This document shows positions 50,325-60,705 of a DNA stretch of 64,000 nt, one piece after another. Position 1 is the stretch's first letter. Each line of letters opens with the position of its first letter. Below the pieces are notes generated by a model, which made no database searches, had not been told where the DNA came from, and worked only from the letters and a program-made list of their open reading frames with translations. Made by a program: the position numbers and the translations under genes. This stretch comes from Methanomicrobiales archaeon HGW-Methanomicrobiales-3 (GTDB lineage: Archaea > Halobacteriota > Methanomicrobia > Methanomicrobiales > Methanospirillaceae): assembly GCA_002839605.1 (NCBI GenBank), contig PGYK01000001.1, positions 1 through 64,000 of the forward strand. Reading direction: 5' to 3'.

Positions 50325-51731
50325 TTATCCGTCCTGCTCTCCCGCGTGGGCCGGGTGGTACTTTTTGATGTACTCCCGTTTTATCCGCTTCAGCTCGTCC
50401 TCGGGCAGGATGCTGAAGAGCTCCCACGCGATCGAAAGCGTCCGCGTAATCGACCGGTCCTCGTCGCCCTGCGTGATGAACTGCTTCTCGAAGCCGTCGG
50501 CAAACTTCAGGTACTGCTTGTCGAGTTCGGTCAAGGCTTCCTCCCCGACGATGGCAACGAGCCTCCTGAGGTCACGCCCGTACGCGTAGCTGGCATAGAG
50601 CTGGTCGGCAACGCCCCGGTGATCCTCCCGGGTCTTGCCCTCGCCAATCCCGAGGTTCATGAGCCGGGAGAGGCAGGGCAGGGCATCGACCGGCGGGTCG
50701 GCACCCCTCCGGAAGAGGTCCCGGGAGAGCACGATCTGCCCCTCGGTGATGTAGCCCGTCAGATCGGGGACAGGGTGCGTGATGTCGTCGTCGGGCATCG
50801 TCAGGATCGGGATCTGGGTGATCGACCCTTTCCGGCCTTTCAGCCTCCCCGCCCGCTCGTAGATGGTCGAGAGATCGGTGTACATGTAGCCGGGATACCC
50901 GCGCCGGCCCGGCACCTCTTCCCGGGCCGTCGAGATCTCGCGCAGCGCCTCACAGTAGTTGATCATGTCCGTTAAGATCACGAGCACGTGGAGGTTGTGC
51001 GTAAACGCGAGGAACTCGGCAACCGCAAGACCGCACCGGGGGGCGGCGAGCCGTTCTACCGTAGGGTCATCGGCAAGATTCATGAAGAAGACCACGCGAT
51101 CGAGCGCCCCCGTCCGCTCAAAGTCCTGCATGAAGAACGAGGCCTCCTTGTGGGTGATGCCCATCGCAACAAAGACCACCGCGAACTGCTCGCCCTCGCC
51201 AAGCACCTTTGCCTGCCTCGCGATCTGGGCGGCAAGCTTGCTGGCCGGGAGCCCGGCTCCGGAGAAGATCGGCAGCTTCTGGCCCCGGACGAGCGTGTCG
51301 AGGCCGTCGATGGCGGACATGCCGGTCTGGATGAAATCCGCCGGCTTGTCGCGGGCAGTGGGGTTGATGGGCATTCCTGCGATGTCCAGCACCGCCTCGG
51401 GGATGATATCGGGCCGGCCGTCCCGGGCCTTCCCGACTCCCGTAAACACCCGGCCCAGCATGTCGAGCGAGACATTGATCCGGGCCGGCTCTCCCAAAAA
51501 CCGGACCGTGGTGACGTCCGTGTCGATCCCCCGGGTCCCCTCGTATACCTGGATGACCGCGTGCTCGTCCGAGATGTCCAGCACCTGGCCGGTCCGCTCC
51601 TCGCCATCGTGGAGCCGGATCTTCACGATCTCCCCGTAAGAGGCACCTTTCACGTTATTGACAAAGATGAGGGGGCCTGAGACATAGTCGATGGTCCGGT
51701 ACTCCCGGGTCACGAGCGGTACCGGTGTCAT
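50325..51731 (-). CDS. atpB: A-type ATP synthase subunit B
   Basis: [72 protein letters not shown]. Confidence 0.97.
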   Translation of the reverse strand: MTPVPLVTREYRTIDYVSGPLIFVNNVKGASYGEIVKIRLHDGEERTGQVLDISDEHAVIQVYEGTRGIDTDVTTVRFLGEPARINVSLDMLGRVFTGVGKARDGRPDIIPEAVLDIAGMPINPTARDKPADFIQTGMSAIDGLDTLVRGQKLPIFSGAGLPASKLAAQIARQAKVLGEGEQFAVVFVAMGITHKEASFFMQDFERTGALDRVVFFMNLADDPTVERLAAPRCGLAVAEFLAFTHNLHVLVILTDMINYCEALREISTAREEVPGRRGYPGYMYTDLSTIYERAGRLKGRKGSITQIPILTMPDDDITHPVPDLTGYITEGQIVLSRDLFRRGADPPVDALPCLSRLMNLGIGEGKTREDHRGVADQLYASYAYGRDLRRLVAIVGEEALTELDKQYLKFADGFEKQFITQGDEDRSITRTLSIAWELFSILPEDELKRIKREYIKKYHPAHAGEQDG

Positions 51732-53467
51732 CGCTCCACCTCCAGCGCCTGCAGCTGCTTCCCGATATCGTCGATCATGGTCCGGAGTTCTGTGGTATCC
51801 TGTACTTCCTTCATCCGCCCGATACCGGTTTTAAGCGGGAGGGCCTGGATCTGCCGGAGTGCAACGCCCCGGCCCATGGCTACGTTCACGTTCTCGTAGT
51901 ACTCCATGATCACCTTCAGCATCAGGTACTGCTTCTCCACGGGACAGAACGAGTCGGAGTCGCTGTACGCGCTCTGCTGCAGAAAGTCCTCGCGGATCAT
52001 CCGGGTCACGTCGAGGATCGCCTTCTCGCTCTCGGGCAGGGCATCGGGTCCCACGAGCTGGACGATCTCCTGGAGCTCAACCTCCTTCTGGAGAAGATAC
52101 ATCGCCTTCTCCCGTAGCTCCCGCCAGTCCCGGGCAACGTGCTCCACGTACCAGTCCCCGATGGAGTCGAGGTAGAGGCTGTAGCTCTTGATCCAGTTCA
52201 CCGACGGGAAGTGCCGGCGGTAGGCAAGGTTTGTATCGAGCGCCCAGAAAGTTCCGACCACGCGGAGAGTGTTCTGCGTGATCGGTTCTGAGAAGTCGCC
52301 GCCGGGCGGGGAGACCGCCCCCACGACCGTGACCGACCCGTTGCGTTCCTCACTCCCCATGCAGACCACCCTCCCCGCACGCTCGTAAAAGGCCGAGAGC
52401 CGGGTGGCAAGGTATGCCGGGTAACCTTCCTCGCCCGGCATCTCCTCGAGCCGTCCCGATACCTCGCGGAGCGCCTCGCCCCACCGGGAGGTGGAGTCGG
52501 CCATCAGGGCAACATCGTACCCCATGTCCCGGAAGTATTCGGCGATGGTGATGCCGGTGTAGATCGATGCTTCCCGGGCGGCGACCGGCATGTTGGAGGT
52601 GTTGGCAATCAGGATCGTCCGCTCGATCAGGGGGAGGTTGGTGCGGGGGTCGACGAGCTCGGGGAACTCGGCGAGCACATCGGTCATCTCGTTGCCGCGT
52701 TCCCCGCACCCGATATAGACCACGATCTGGGTGTCGGACCACTTGGCAAGGGTCTGCTCCGAGACTGTCTTGCCCGTCCCGAATCCTCCGGGGATCATGG
52801 CGGTGCCGCCTTTGGTGACCGGGAAGATGCAGTCAAAGACCCGTTGTCCGGTGATGAGGGGGAGGACCGGGTCGAGTTTCTTCTTGTGCGGGCGGGGGAT
52901 ACGCACGGGCCAGAACCGCATCATGGCGATTTTCCGGGTATTGTCAAGGGTGCAGACCGGCTCTTCGACTGTAAACGTGCCACCATGGATCTCCGTGACC
53001 GTCCCGGAAACGCCGTTCGGGACAAGGATCCGGTGCTCGAAGTGGAACTCTTTGACGGTTCCAAGGATGTCGCCGCCGATGACCGTGTCGCCGGCTTTTG
53101 CGACCGGGGTAAACTCCCACTTCTTCTCCCGGTCAAGACCGGGGGCGTAGATGCCGCGGGCGATGAAGTCCCCGCTCTTCTCCGCAAGGACCGGCAGGGG
53201 CCGCTGGACACCGTCGTAGATGGAGGAGAGGAGACCGGGACCGAGCTCAACCGAGAGGGGCTGCTCCGTGTTCTCGACCGGCTCACTGATGAAAAGACCG
53301 GTGGTGTCCTCGTACACCTGGATGACCGCCTCCCCGCCCTCCAGCCGGATGATCTCTCCCCGCAGGGCTTCCTTACCTACCTTGACCACATCGTACATCT
53401 TCGACCCTTTCATCCCCCGGGCGATGATGACGGGGCCGGAAATTCTCAGAATTGTTCCCGTGATCAT
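51728..53467 (-). CDS. atpA: A-type ATP synthase subunit A (catalytic)
   Basis: [18 protein letters not shown]-loop, [15 protein letters not shown]-like, [14 protein letters not shown]. Confidence 0.97.
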   Translation of the reverse strand: MITGTILRISGPVIIARGMKGSKMYDVVKVGKEALRGEIIRLEGGEAVIQVYEDTTGLFISEPVENTEQPLSVELGPGLLSSIYDGVQRPLPVLAEKSGDFIARGIYAPGLDREKKWEFTPVAKAGDTVIGGDILGTVKEFHFEHRILVPNGVSGTVTEIHGGTFTVEEPVCTLDNTRKIAMMRFWPVRIPRPHKKKLDPVLPLITGQRVFDCIFPVTKGGTAMIPGGFGTGKTVSEQTLAKWSDTQIVVYIGCGERGNEMTDVLAEFPELVDPRTNLPLIERTILIANTSNMPVAAREASIYTGITIAEYFRDMGYDVALMADSTSRWGEALREVSGRLEEMPGEEGYPAYLATRLSAFYERAGRVVCMGSEERNGSVTVVGAVSPPGGDFSEPITQNTLRVVGTFWALDTNLAYRRHFPSVNWIKSYSLYLDSIGDWYVEHVARDWRELREKAMYLLQKEVELQEIVQLVGPDALPESEKAILDVTRMIREDFLQQSAYSDSDSFCPVEKQYLMLKVIMEYYENVNVAMGRGVALRQIQALPLKTGIGRMKEVQDTTELRTMIDDIGKQLQALEVER

Positions 53468-53471
53468 ATCC

Positions 53472-53792
53472 TCACCTCTTCAACACGATGTTATACCCGA
53501 TCGCCTTTTTTAAGAGCCGCTCGATATACGTCCGCCGGTCCACTTCCTTTGACTTGGAAGGGAGGGGGATGATGAGCGGGCGGTGCATCTTCTCGATCCG
53601 GTCCATCAGCTTCTCGTCGAGCGAGAGCATGAACTCCTCATTGACGGCAACAATGCCGATGTCGTCCCGGTACAGCAGTTCCGGGATCGCCTTTCTCACC
53701 TCTTCGTGGGTTGCCGCCTCAACAACATCGGCCCCCGCAAGCCGGAACCCCGAAGCCCGGTCGCTGTCGGTCACCACGACGAGCTTATACAT
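53472..53792 (-). CDS. atpF: A-type ATP synthase subunit F
   Basis: [26 protein letters not shown]...; internal Met start. Confidence 0.92.
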   Translation of the reverse strand: MYKLVVVTDSDRASGFRLAGADVVEAATHEEVRKAIPELLYRDDIGIVAVNEEFMLSLDEKLMDRIEKMHRPLIIPLPSKSKEVDRRTYIERLLKKAIGYNIVLKR

Positions 53793-54834
53793 ACACGAGC
53801 TCCTCCTTGAGCAGGTCCGGGGAAACATCTGCGGTCTTGCACCGGGAGATGATCCGGATGTTGGTGATCTCGTTGTACTTTGCCCAGAAGTACCCGATAA
53901 CGGAAGCGACACTTAAAGGGTCGAGAAGGAACGCCCCCACGCCTTTTTTGATCAAAAACCGTTCCAGCTCCTTCTCGATGATCGAGATCTTCTGGGTCCT
54001 CAGTGCCGGTTCGGGGATATCGGCAAGGAAGCGGTACGGGGTTGAGGAGAGAGCTTTTACCACGTCCTCGATTGAAGGGAGCGTGAGCAGCTCGCCCAGT
54101 TTCCGCTCGTCAAACTGCCTGCCGCCCCCGATGAGGTAGCGCTTCGCATCCTCTGCATCAACCCGGTCCCGTACCATCCGGAGCACGGTCTTGAGGTTCA
54201 CGACATCGATCTCAAGCCGGAGAAAGTCCCGGATGAGCCCGTTGTTGTAGCCCGGGGCCCGGACCGAATCGAGAGCATCGGTGTAGTAATACCGGTCGAG
54301 GGCACATTCGAGAACGGCAAGGTCTTTTGTTTTGAGATATTCGGGATACGCCCCGGTCAGGGGCTGGGCGTACCGGATCCGCCACGTGGCGAGCAGGTCG
54401 ATGACTGCCCGCAGGTCCGGCTGTTTTAAGAGCTCCTTTAACGTTGCCTCGTCCATCTCCCCGGCCGGCACAAGGCAGCTGAGGATCTCATCACTTGTCA
54501 CGTGGATGTTCTTGCCGCGGAGGATCGTCTTGATATTCTGGACATCCCAGCGGTGCAGGAAGATGATGATGTACTGCTCTGCCTCCTCCTGTTTTGCAAA
54601 GTTCTGGATCTTCCGGAAGGTCCGGGTAAAGTTCTCTCTTAAGGCATACTCGATACAGAGGATTCCTAAGAGGTGTCCCCGCGCCTCGATCACCTCGTCC
54701 CGGTAGGGCGAGTTCTCAAGATCGGCGATGAGCGATTCAAGGTCCGGCTTCTGTATCAGGTCATCAAGCTCGCGGTGGGAGAGGAGCCGGCTCTTCATCC
54801 CCCGCATCCGCGCATTGATGTACCCGTAGTCCAT
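53785..54834 (-). CDS. atpC: A-type ATP synthase subunit C
   Basis: YGYINARMRGMKSRLLSHRELDDL; position between F and E. Confidence 0.94.
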   Translation of the reverse strand: MDYGYINARMRGMKSRLLSHRELDDLIQKPDLESLIADLENSPYRDEVIEARGHLLGILCIEYALRENFTRTFRKIQNFAKQEEAEQYIIIFLHRWDVQNIKTILRGKNIHVTSDEILSCLVPAGEMDEATLKELLKQPDLRAVIDLLATWRIRYAQPLTGAYPEYLKTKDLAVLECALDRYYYTDALDSVRAPGYNNGLIRDFLRLEIDVVNLKTVLRMVRDRVDAEDAKRYLIGGGRQFDERKLGELLTLPSIEDVVKALSSTPYRFLADIPEPALRTQKISIIEKELERFLIKKGVGAFLLDPLSVASVIGYFWAKYNEITNIRIISRCKTADVSPDLLKEELVYV

Positions 54835-54836
54835 GA

Positions 54837-55421
54837 TCAGCCTCCGGACAGGATCGCGTGGATCGTCTGCCGGTTCTGCTCTTTTGCCCGTTCGAGACGC
54901 GACTCGACCGTGTTGTGGATGGTGACGGTATCGTCATGCTGGCTGATCACAACCCCCCCGGCAGTTGCAAGGTCCGCCCGCACCTCGGCTTTGAGGTTCA
55001 GGCCGGCAAGGGTCTTTTTGCAGAGCGCCTCGTCCTTTGGGTCCACGTGGACGATGAACGGATCGTCGCCGGTTGTACTGGCGGCTTCCCGGAGGAGTTT
55101 TAAAAGGATATCCGGGTATTTTGCATCGGCCCGCAGGTCTTTGAGCCGTGCTTCAGCTTCACGAAAAGCCCGGTCAAACGCGGCCTCCCGGGTCCTGATG
55201 AGCTCTTCCTTGTTCTTTGCCTTTTCCAGGTAGAGCATCTTGTTGCGCTCGGTTGTGACAGACCGGTTCGCTTCTTCGATCTGTGCAAGCCGGATTGCCT
55301 CCGCCTGCTGTTTTGCCCGATTCTTTATATCCCCGATGGCAACCGCAGCTCGCTTCCGGAGCTCCTGCTCTTTTTCCTGTGCGCTCTCTGCAACCGAATT
55401 GAGCAGGTCTTCGTAGGCCAT
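54837..55421 (-). CDS. atpE: A-type ATP synthase subunit E
   Basis: Peripheral-stalk coiled coil then C-terminal VDPKDEALCKKTL...GGVVISQHDDTVTIHNTVESRLE. Confidence 0.93.
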   Translation of the reverse strand: MAYEDLLNSVAESAQEKEQELRKRAAVAIGDIKNRAKQQAEAIRLAQIEEANRSVTTERNKMLYLEKAKNKEELIRTREAAFDRAFREAEARLKDLRADAKYPDILLKLLREAASTTGDDPFIVHVDPKDEALCKKTLAGLNLKAEVRADLATAGGVVISQHDDTVTIHNTVESRLERAKEQNRQTIHAILSGG

Positions 55422-55499
55422 GGTTTAATCCACCTCCTGATGCCGTAAGACCGGCACATCCCGACCCCGCAACGGGGCCGGATGCGCCCGGTAGTCCGG

Positions 55500-55718
55500 T
55501 TATTCCACCATGAGCAGGATCATGGCTGCAACGACAAATCCTAAGATGACCAGCGTCTCCGGAATCGCTTCAAGAATGATGATCGTTCCGGCAGTCTCGG
55601 GGCGTTCTGCAATTGCCCCGGCTCCTGCGGCACCGATTCGCGACTGGGCCCAGCCTGTACCGATTGCACCACCGGCAAACGCGATGGCAGCTCCAATGGG
55701 GACTTCCCAACCAACCAT
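55500..55718 (-). CDS. atpK: A-type ATP synthase subunit K (membrane rotor, proteolipid)
   Basis: AIAFAGGAIGTGWAQSRIGAAGAGAIAERPETAGTIIILEAIPETLVILGFVVA, two TM helices with conserved Glu. Confidence 0.95.
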   Translation of the reverse strand: MVGWEVPIGAAIAFAGGAIGTGWAQSRIGAAGAGAIAERPETAGTIIILEAIPETLVILGFVVAAMILLMVE

Positions 55719-55815
55719 TTCGTACACACCCTCCAATGATACAACCTAACGGAGTACCCGTATATTAATGTATGGGGAATACCGGGGGTGGAAGCTGGCT
55801 TTGCGGACTTTAGGA

Positions 55816-56163
55816 TCACTGCAGGGAGGGATCGCGGGTGCAGGAGAGCAGGATGGCCTCGATCTTTGTTCGTTCTTTCGTGATCTGCCCGTGACGCTCC
55901 CGTATCCCGCTCACGATGGCAGTCAGGGTAAGGATATCGGTCCGGGACAGGGTTGAAAAACAGTATTGTTCCCAGCGCTCGCGCCCGCAGCAGTCCCAGA
56001 TCTCGGTGAGGGCCGTTTTGAGACCTGCCCGTTCATCGGGAGTCAGGGTCTCCCATCCGGCAGCGGGTGAGCGGCGGATCCGCTCGAGCGCGTTCTCGAC
56101 TGCCTTGTCCCGGTGGAGCAGGAACCGCCGTCTCCCCAGGTTGTCCTTCGTGGAGTCGGGCAT
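55816..56163 (-). CDS. Small hypothetical protein, paralog of the divergent gene at 56305
   Basis: MPDSTKDNLGRRRFLLHRDKAVENALERIRRSPAAGWETL...; similar to MPDITKTDIGRRMYQLHKEKGVEKATEKIRESLGAEWKTV. Confidence 0.72.
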   Translation of the reverse strand: MPDSTKDNLGRRRFLLHRDKAVENALERIRRSPAAGWETLTPDERAGLKTALTEIWDCCGRERWEQYCFSTLSRTDILTLTAIVSGIRERHGQITKERTKIEAILLSCTRDPSLQ

Positions 56164-56304
56164 ACGTTTTTTTGGATCTATTCGGGTGCCGGCTGATATA
56201 GTTTCCTGCCAGAAGAATTTGTTCCTCTTTTTGAAGATACCCGGCACAAAGTATTTGCTTACCAACGGGACTGATACCTCACCATAGAAACCGGAGGAAA
56301 AACG

Positions 56305-56637
56305 ATGCCGGACATAACCAAGACCGATATCGGGAGGAGGATGTACCAGCTCCACAAGGAGAAGGGCGTGGAGAAGGCAACTGAAAAGATCCGGGAAAGT
56401 CTCGGGGCAGAGTGGAAGACCGTACCGGATGCGGACATCCGCCTGCTGGAGCAGCTGCTCGGGGTGGCCTGGGTCAGTTTTGATAGTAAAATCTGGGAGA
56501 AGATCCCGTTTGGACGGATGAACAGGGAGGACGTGGAACGCATCCTTGACACCGGGCGGTTTCTCAACCTTGACACGGCGCCAAAAACGCAGGTGCTGGA
56601 ACAGCTGGAGCGGGTGCTGCTTGCCGGCGTTGCATAG
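56305..56637 (+). CDS. Small hypothetical protein, paralog of the divergent gene at 55816-56163
   Basis: 110 aa; similarity with divergent neighbour along first ~90 aa. Confidence 0.75.
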   Translation: MPDITKTDIGRRMYQLHKEKGVEKATEKIRESLGAEWKTVPDADIRLLEQLLGVAWVSFDSKIWEKIPFGRMNREDVERILDTGRFLNLDTAPKTQVLEQLERVLLAGVA

Positions 56638-56659
56638 GGGCGGGGCCTGATCCCCCGCG

Positions 56660-57823
56660 TTACTCCGTTGCCACGTCAAGGCACTCTTTGGTACTACCGA
56701 TCCGGGCAATCGCACCGCACATGTCCGGCACGTACGCAAGCGCCTTGCCGCTGTTGACCATGATGCCGGAATATTCCTCCATGACAGGCGAGACGACCAT
56801 ACAGGTGTCGGCAAAGACCCGTGCGCCGCACTTCTCGATGTCGTTCACGATCTCCTGGTTGGCCTCGATGACACCCTGCGCCGCAAAGACGTAGAGGGGT
56901 TTTCTGACAACCCGGCCGTCCAGCAGCAGGGCGATATTTTTCAGTTCCTCCGGTGAGCAGTGCGGGCAGCCGAGGGCAACAGCTTCGACTTCAACGTCAC
57001 AAAAGAGCTTCCGGATCTCGGATCCTTCGACCGGGATCGTTTCGATTCCGGCCAGATCGTACCGGTTCTTCTGCGCTTCGGGGGTGACGTCCGCGACATG
57101 GTAGAGCGCAACCGCCCCCGTTGCTGCCATCGCCGCCCCGAGCGCCTTGAGCTGGTCACGCTCCGGGCTAATACCCGTGAAGTACGGGATCCGGTTGCCC
57201 ACCAGTTTCCCGGCATGATACCCCAGTGCCCCGTAGTCAGCAATGGTCCAGCCCGCCGTATCGGCCGCTACCGCGACAACCACCTGCGGCCTCCGGTTCG
57301 CTGCAAGATGGAGCCCGTAGCAGGGCGTCTTCCCGACAAGGGCAGCGGCAAGGGCGCCGGGCCCGCCCTCGCGGTTGGTCCGGGCGCCGATGACCGAGTT
57401 GGCGTAGCTGACCGCCGACGATTCCGACCATGCAAGATGGTCGCCGTACAGGGTCTTTCGCAGGTAATACGGCGTGCAGGTGCATTCCAGCGCAATCCCG
57501 AGCCGTTCATAGGCCGCGATCACGGCCATCTGCTTTGCGGAAAATTCCTTACTCACACCCATCTCGTCCCACCGGTCACGGGGCATGCCGATGGGGTTGA
57601 GGACAGCAGGGACAACCGCTTTGGCATCGAGGGTGTTGAGCCACTGAAGGCCATACTCCCCGATCGTCTTGTAGGACGCCCCGCTCACCTGCGCACTTTT
57701 AATGGGGACGAGCCGTTCGGCCCCAAAAACCTTCCCGAGCGCAACAAGGAGTTCGAGCATCTTCTGTCTCGTCTCGCCCTGCTCGCCGGCAAGGATCCGT
57801 TCATCGTCCTGGTCGAGATGCAT
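56660..57823 (-). CDS. Aconitase X large-subunit-like (candidate phosphomevalonate dehydratase large subunit)
   Basis: VPIKSAQVSGASYKTIGEYGLQWL, TCTPYY, WSESSAVSYANSVIGARTNREGGPGALAAAL; clustered with ubiD/ubiX. Confidence 0.9.
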   Translation of the reverse strand: MHLDQDDERILAGEQGETRQKMLELLVALGKVFGAERLVPIKSAQVSGASYKTIGEYGLQWLNTLDAKAVVPAVLNPIGMPRDRWDEMGVSKEFSAKQMAVIAAYERLGIALECTCTPYYLRKTLYGDHLAWSESSAVSYANSVIGARTNREGGPGALAAALVGKTPCYGLHLAANRRPQVVVAVAADTAGWTIADYGALGYHAGKLVGNRIPYFTGISPERDQLKALGAAMAATGAVALYHVADVTPEAQKNRYDLAGIETIPVEGSEIRKLFCDVEVEAVALGCPHCSPEELKNIALLLDGRVVRKPLYVFAAQGVIEANQEIVNDIEKCGARVFADTCMVVSPVMEEYSGIMVNSGKALAYVPDMCGAIARIGSTKECLDVATE

Positions 57824-57827
57824 CAGG

Positions 57828-59063
57828 TCACCATGTCGCGCGGGTAAAGTCCGCCTCGCGCCCGGATACCATGGTTGCATCAACGCCGATCTTCACGTTC
57901 GTCCCGTCCTCGCACTGGCAGGGATCGAGCGAGGAGCCCCGGACGCCGGTGATCACCATCACGTCCAGGTCCCCGCGGACCCGGGTGGCGATGGCATACT
58001 CGACCTCCTCAGGATCGGCCGGATCGATATCCCCGTCCACAACAACCACATGCTTGAGCGAGGTGTGGGCGGCAAACGCTGCCATGATCGCGTTCTTTGC
58101 ATCGCCCTGCGTACTCTTTTTGATCTGGACCACCGCATGGAGATACCCGCAGCCGCCCTTGGTGAGGACCACGTTCAAAACCTCGGTCACCCCGGCAACG
58201 GCCTTGTAGATCTTCGGCTCATAGGGGGCGCCCATCAGCATCTTGTGCTCGTCGCCGCCCGGCAGGATCCCGTGGTAGATGAAGTCCGGTTTTGTGTACA
58301 TGCCGGTGAATTCGATGACATGCTGCATCCGGACCGGGTCGTAGGTGCCGGTGATGTCCACAAACGGCCCTTCCTCGACTAATTCTGCCGTGATGAAACC
58401 TTCGAGCACGATCTCGGCATCCGGCACGAGCACGCCGTTGCTGCACCGCTTCACCGAAAGGCTCCCGCCCATCAGTTCTGCGGCGAACGGAAGTTCCATT
58501 CCCGTCGGTACCCGCGTGCAGCTCGCAAACGTGACCGCCGGGTGCGTCCCGATGGTCACGGCAACAGGGAGCTTCTCCCCTTTGGCGAGCGCCCGCTTCA
58601 GCATCACGTGGGTGTGCCGGCCCTCGACGAGCCGGGCGGCAACGCGGTGATCGTCGAGCACCTGCATCCGGTGGATGGAGGCGTTCTCCACGCCATCGTA
58701 CCGGGAGAAGACGATCCCCGAGGTGAGGTACTTCCCGGCATCTTTGGGGAAGTGGCGCATGATCGGGATCTTTGCAAGGTCCGGCTTCTCCATCGCGAGA
58801 GTGCCGTTCTCGATCACCTTCCCGTCAAACTTCGCATCCGCGAGGGCTTTTACCATCACTGCCTCGTCCATACCGAGCGCAAGCGCAAGCGAGGACCGGG
58901 TCCCCGTCATGTTCATCACGGCCCGGTTCCCGTTAAGGTTGTGGAAGAAGAGGAGCCGGTCCGTTGTGGCTGCCATCTTCGGCGCCTCAATGTCCGGCGA
59001 TACTTCCTGCTGTACATCGGCCACAAGACCGGCGGTCCGCATCTTTTCGATAAATTCACGCAT
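57828..59063 (-). CDS. UbiD family decarboxylase (candidate anhydromevalonate phosphate decarboxylase)
   Basis: FFHNLNGNRAVMNMTGTR, LMGGSLSVKRCSNGVLVPDAEIVLEGFI, VVVDGDIDPADPEEVEYAIATRVRGD. Confidence 0.9.
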   Translation of the reverse strand: MREFIEKMRTAGLVADVQQEVSPDIEAPKMAATTDRLLFFHNLNGNRAVMNMTGTRSSLALALGMDEAVMVKALADAKFDGKVIENGTLAMEKPDLAKIPIMRHFPKDAGKYLTSGIVFSRYDGVENASIHRMQVLDDHRVAARLVEGRHTHVMLKRALAKGEKLPVAVTIGTHPAVTFASCTRVPTGMELPFAAELMGGSLSVKRCSNGVLVPDAEIVLEGFITAELVEEGPFVDITGTYDPVRMQHVIEFTGMYTKPDFIYHGILPGGDEHKMLMGAPYEPKIYKAVAGVTEVLNVVLTKGGCGYLHAVVQIKKSTQGDAKNAIMAAFAAHTSLKHVVVVDGDIDPADPEEVEYAIATRVRGDLDVMVITGVRGSSLDPCQCEDGTNVKIGVDATMVSGREADFTRATW

Positions 59064-59610
59064 CGTACCCACTCCAGCGCTGCACCAGGTTGTGTTCGAT
59101 ATCGAGGTGGTCGAGGACACGGGCAACCACCATGTCCACGAGGTCGTCGATCTTCTTGGGCTTGTGGTAGAACCCGGGGCTTGCGGGCATGATCGTGGCA
59201 CCCGCCTCATCGGCAGCAAGCATATTTTTTAAGTGGATCTTCGAGAGCGGCATCTCGCGGGTGACCAGGATGCACTTCCGGTGCTCCTTCAAGCAGACAT
59301 CCGCCGTGCGGGTGATCAGGTTGTCCGCGTACCCGTTCGCGATCGCGGCAAGCGTCTTGGCGCTGCACGGGATGACCACCATGCCGTCGTACTTGTGCGA
59401 GCCGCTCGCAATGGATGCGAAGAGCTTGTCGTTTGCATGGTACTCGGCCCGGAAGCCCTCGAGCGAGACGCCCTCGTGGGCTGCAATCTTTAACGCCACA
59501 TCCGAGATGATGACATGCACCTTTGCGTCCCTGCAGAGCACCTCGAGCAGGCGGCGGGCATAGACTGCCCCGCTTGCGCCCGTCACCCCGATTACGATCT
59601 CCTTTTTCAT
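59056..59610 (-). CDS. ubiX: UbiX family flavin prenyltransferase
   Basis: IVIGVTGASGAVYARRLLEVL, VVIPCSAKTLAAIANGYADNLITRTADVCLKE, PASPGFYHKPKKIDDLVDMVVARVLDHL. Confidence 0.95.
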   Translation of the reverse strand: MKKEIVIGVTGASGAVYARRLLEVLCRDAKVHVIISDVALKIAAHEGVSLEGFRAEYHANDKLFASIASGSHKYDGMVVIPCSAKTLAAIANGYADNLITRTADVCLKEHRKCILVTREMPLSKIHLKNMLAADEAGATIMPASPGFYHKPKKIDDLVDMVVARVLDHLDIEHNLVQRWSGYDA

Positions 59611-59693
59611 GGTTGCCAAAAACAGCCCCTCCTGCGCATACCAATGTCGGAGCGCGGGGAAAAAAGAGTTTGTGCCGGAAGATGTGCCGGTTG

Positions 59694-60149
59694 TTACGGA
59701 CCCTGCCGGTTCTTTGGCGGGGCAAAGAACCGGTACCGGACATGGGCTTCTTCAACTTTTCTTGCATGCGAGGGGTTGAGATCGCGGCGCGCCTCGATGA
59801 CGATGGAGTTGAGGATGTTGTGGAGCCGTAAGGCGTCGTAGTCCTTGTCCTTGTATTCGTTGAGGAAATCCAAAAGGTCGTTTGTGCTCCTCAGCACGCC
59901 TGAGCTTCCAATCAGGTTTAACCGGTTTAAGGTCATTGCGAGGTTCTTTTTGGCAATGTCCATCTTGTACGGGTCGCCCCCGGCAAGGTTCAGTTCGGTG
60001 ATCGCGTTGAGCAGATCAGTATAAACCTTAAGCTTGTACGTGCTCTCGTGGCTTCTCCGCTCGGCCTCACGGAGTTTCATTAAGGTAAAGGCAAGGACGA
60101 TTACCACTGCCACCACCCCGCCGATAACAACAATCCAGTCTTCGATCAT
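59694..60149 (-). CDS. Hypothetical membrane-anchored protein
   Basis: N-terminal TM (WIVVIGGVVAVVIVLAFTLMKLREAERR) plus helical body. Confidence 0.75.
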   Translation of the reverse strand: MIEDWIVVIGGVVAVVIVLAFTLMKLREAERRSHESTYKLKVYTDLLNAITELNLAGGDPYKMDIAKKNLAMTLNRLNLIGSSGVLRSTNDLLDFLNEYKDKDYDALRLHNILNSIVIEARRDLNPSHARKVEEAHVRYRFFAPPKNRQGP

Positions 60150-60170
60150 GGTTGTGTCACTCCCGCTGTT

Positions 60171-60641
60171 TTACGGCTTCCGGGTGGCAATTATCACGTC
60201 AACGCTGACAAGGTTCCCCTTCATCTCGAATTTGTACGGTCCGCCGTTATACATGGGGAACTGCTGGTGCCGGTCATAGGAGTTGGTACCGCCATACCCG
60301 AATTTCTGGGAATATGCGGAATTGTCAAGATTCACTGCCGTGATCTCGAACCAGGTATTCTGGATATCGGTGCTCGTCGGGTTAACGGTGATGTCGATCG
60401 CCCACGGGTCATCGGCTACCCGGAGCTGTTCGGTAAAAACGTCCTTTTGACTGGTAAAGGAGTATTTCTTGTGAAGGTACTCCTGGCCCAGCGCAAAGGT
60501 TGCAACGGGCTCTGCGATTTCCACAACCGGGTTTTCTGTAACCGTCGATACCGGAGCTGCCGGAGCAGAACTCTGCGTGCATCCGGCAATGAGCGCGCCG
60601 GCAATCACCAGCAGGAAGAGGGCAAGAACACTGTATTTCAT
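60171..60641 (-). CDS. Putative lipoprotein
   Basis: MKYSVLALFLLVIAGALIAGCTQSS lipobox. Confidence 0.8.
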   Translation of the reverse strand: MKYSVLALFLLVIAGALIAGCTQSSAPAAPVSTVTENPVVEIAEPVATFALGQEYLHKKYSFTSQKDVFTEQLRVADDPWAIDITVNPTSTDIQNTWFEITAVNLDNSAYSQKFGYGGTNSYDRHQQFPMYNGGPYKFEMKGNLVSVDVIIATRKP

Positions 60642-60705
60642 ATAAGGGAGTGTTTGGGCATGGCAATATATTAGAGTTTATTTATGCATCGCAAAAACGA
60701 AGGGA

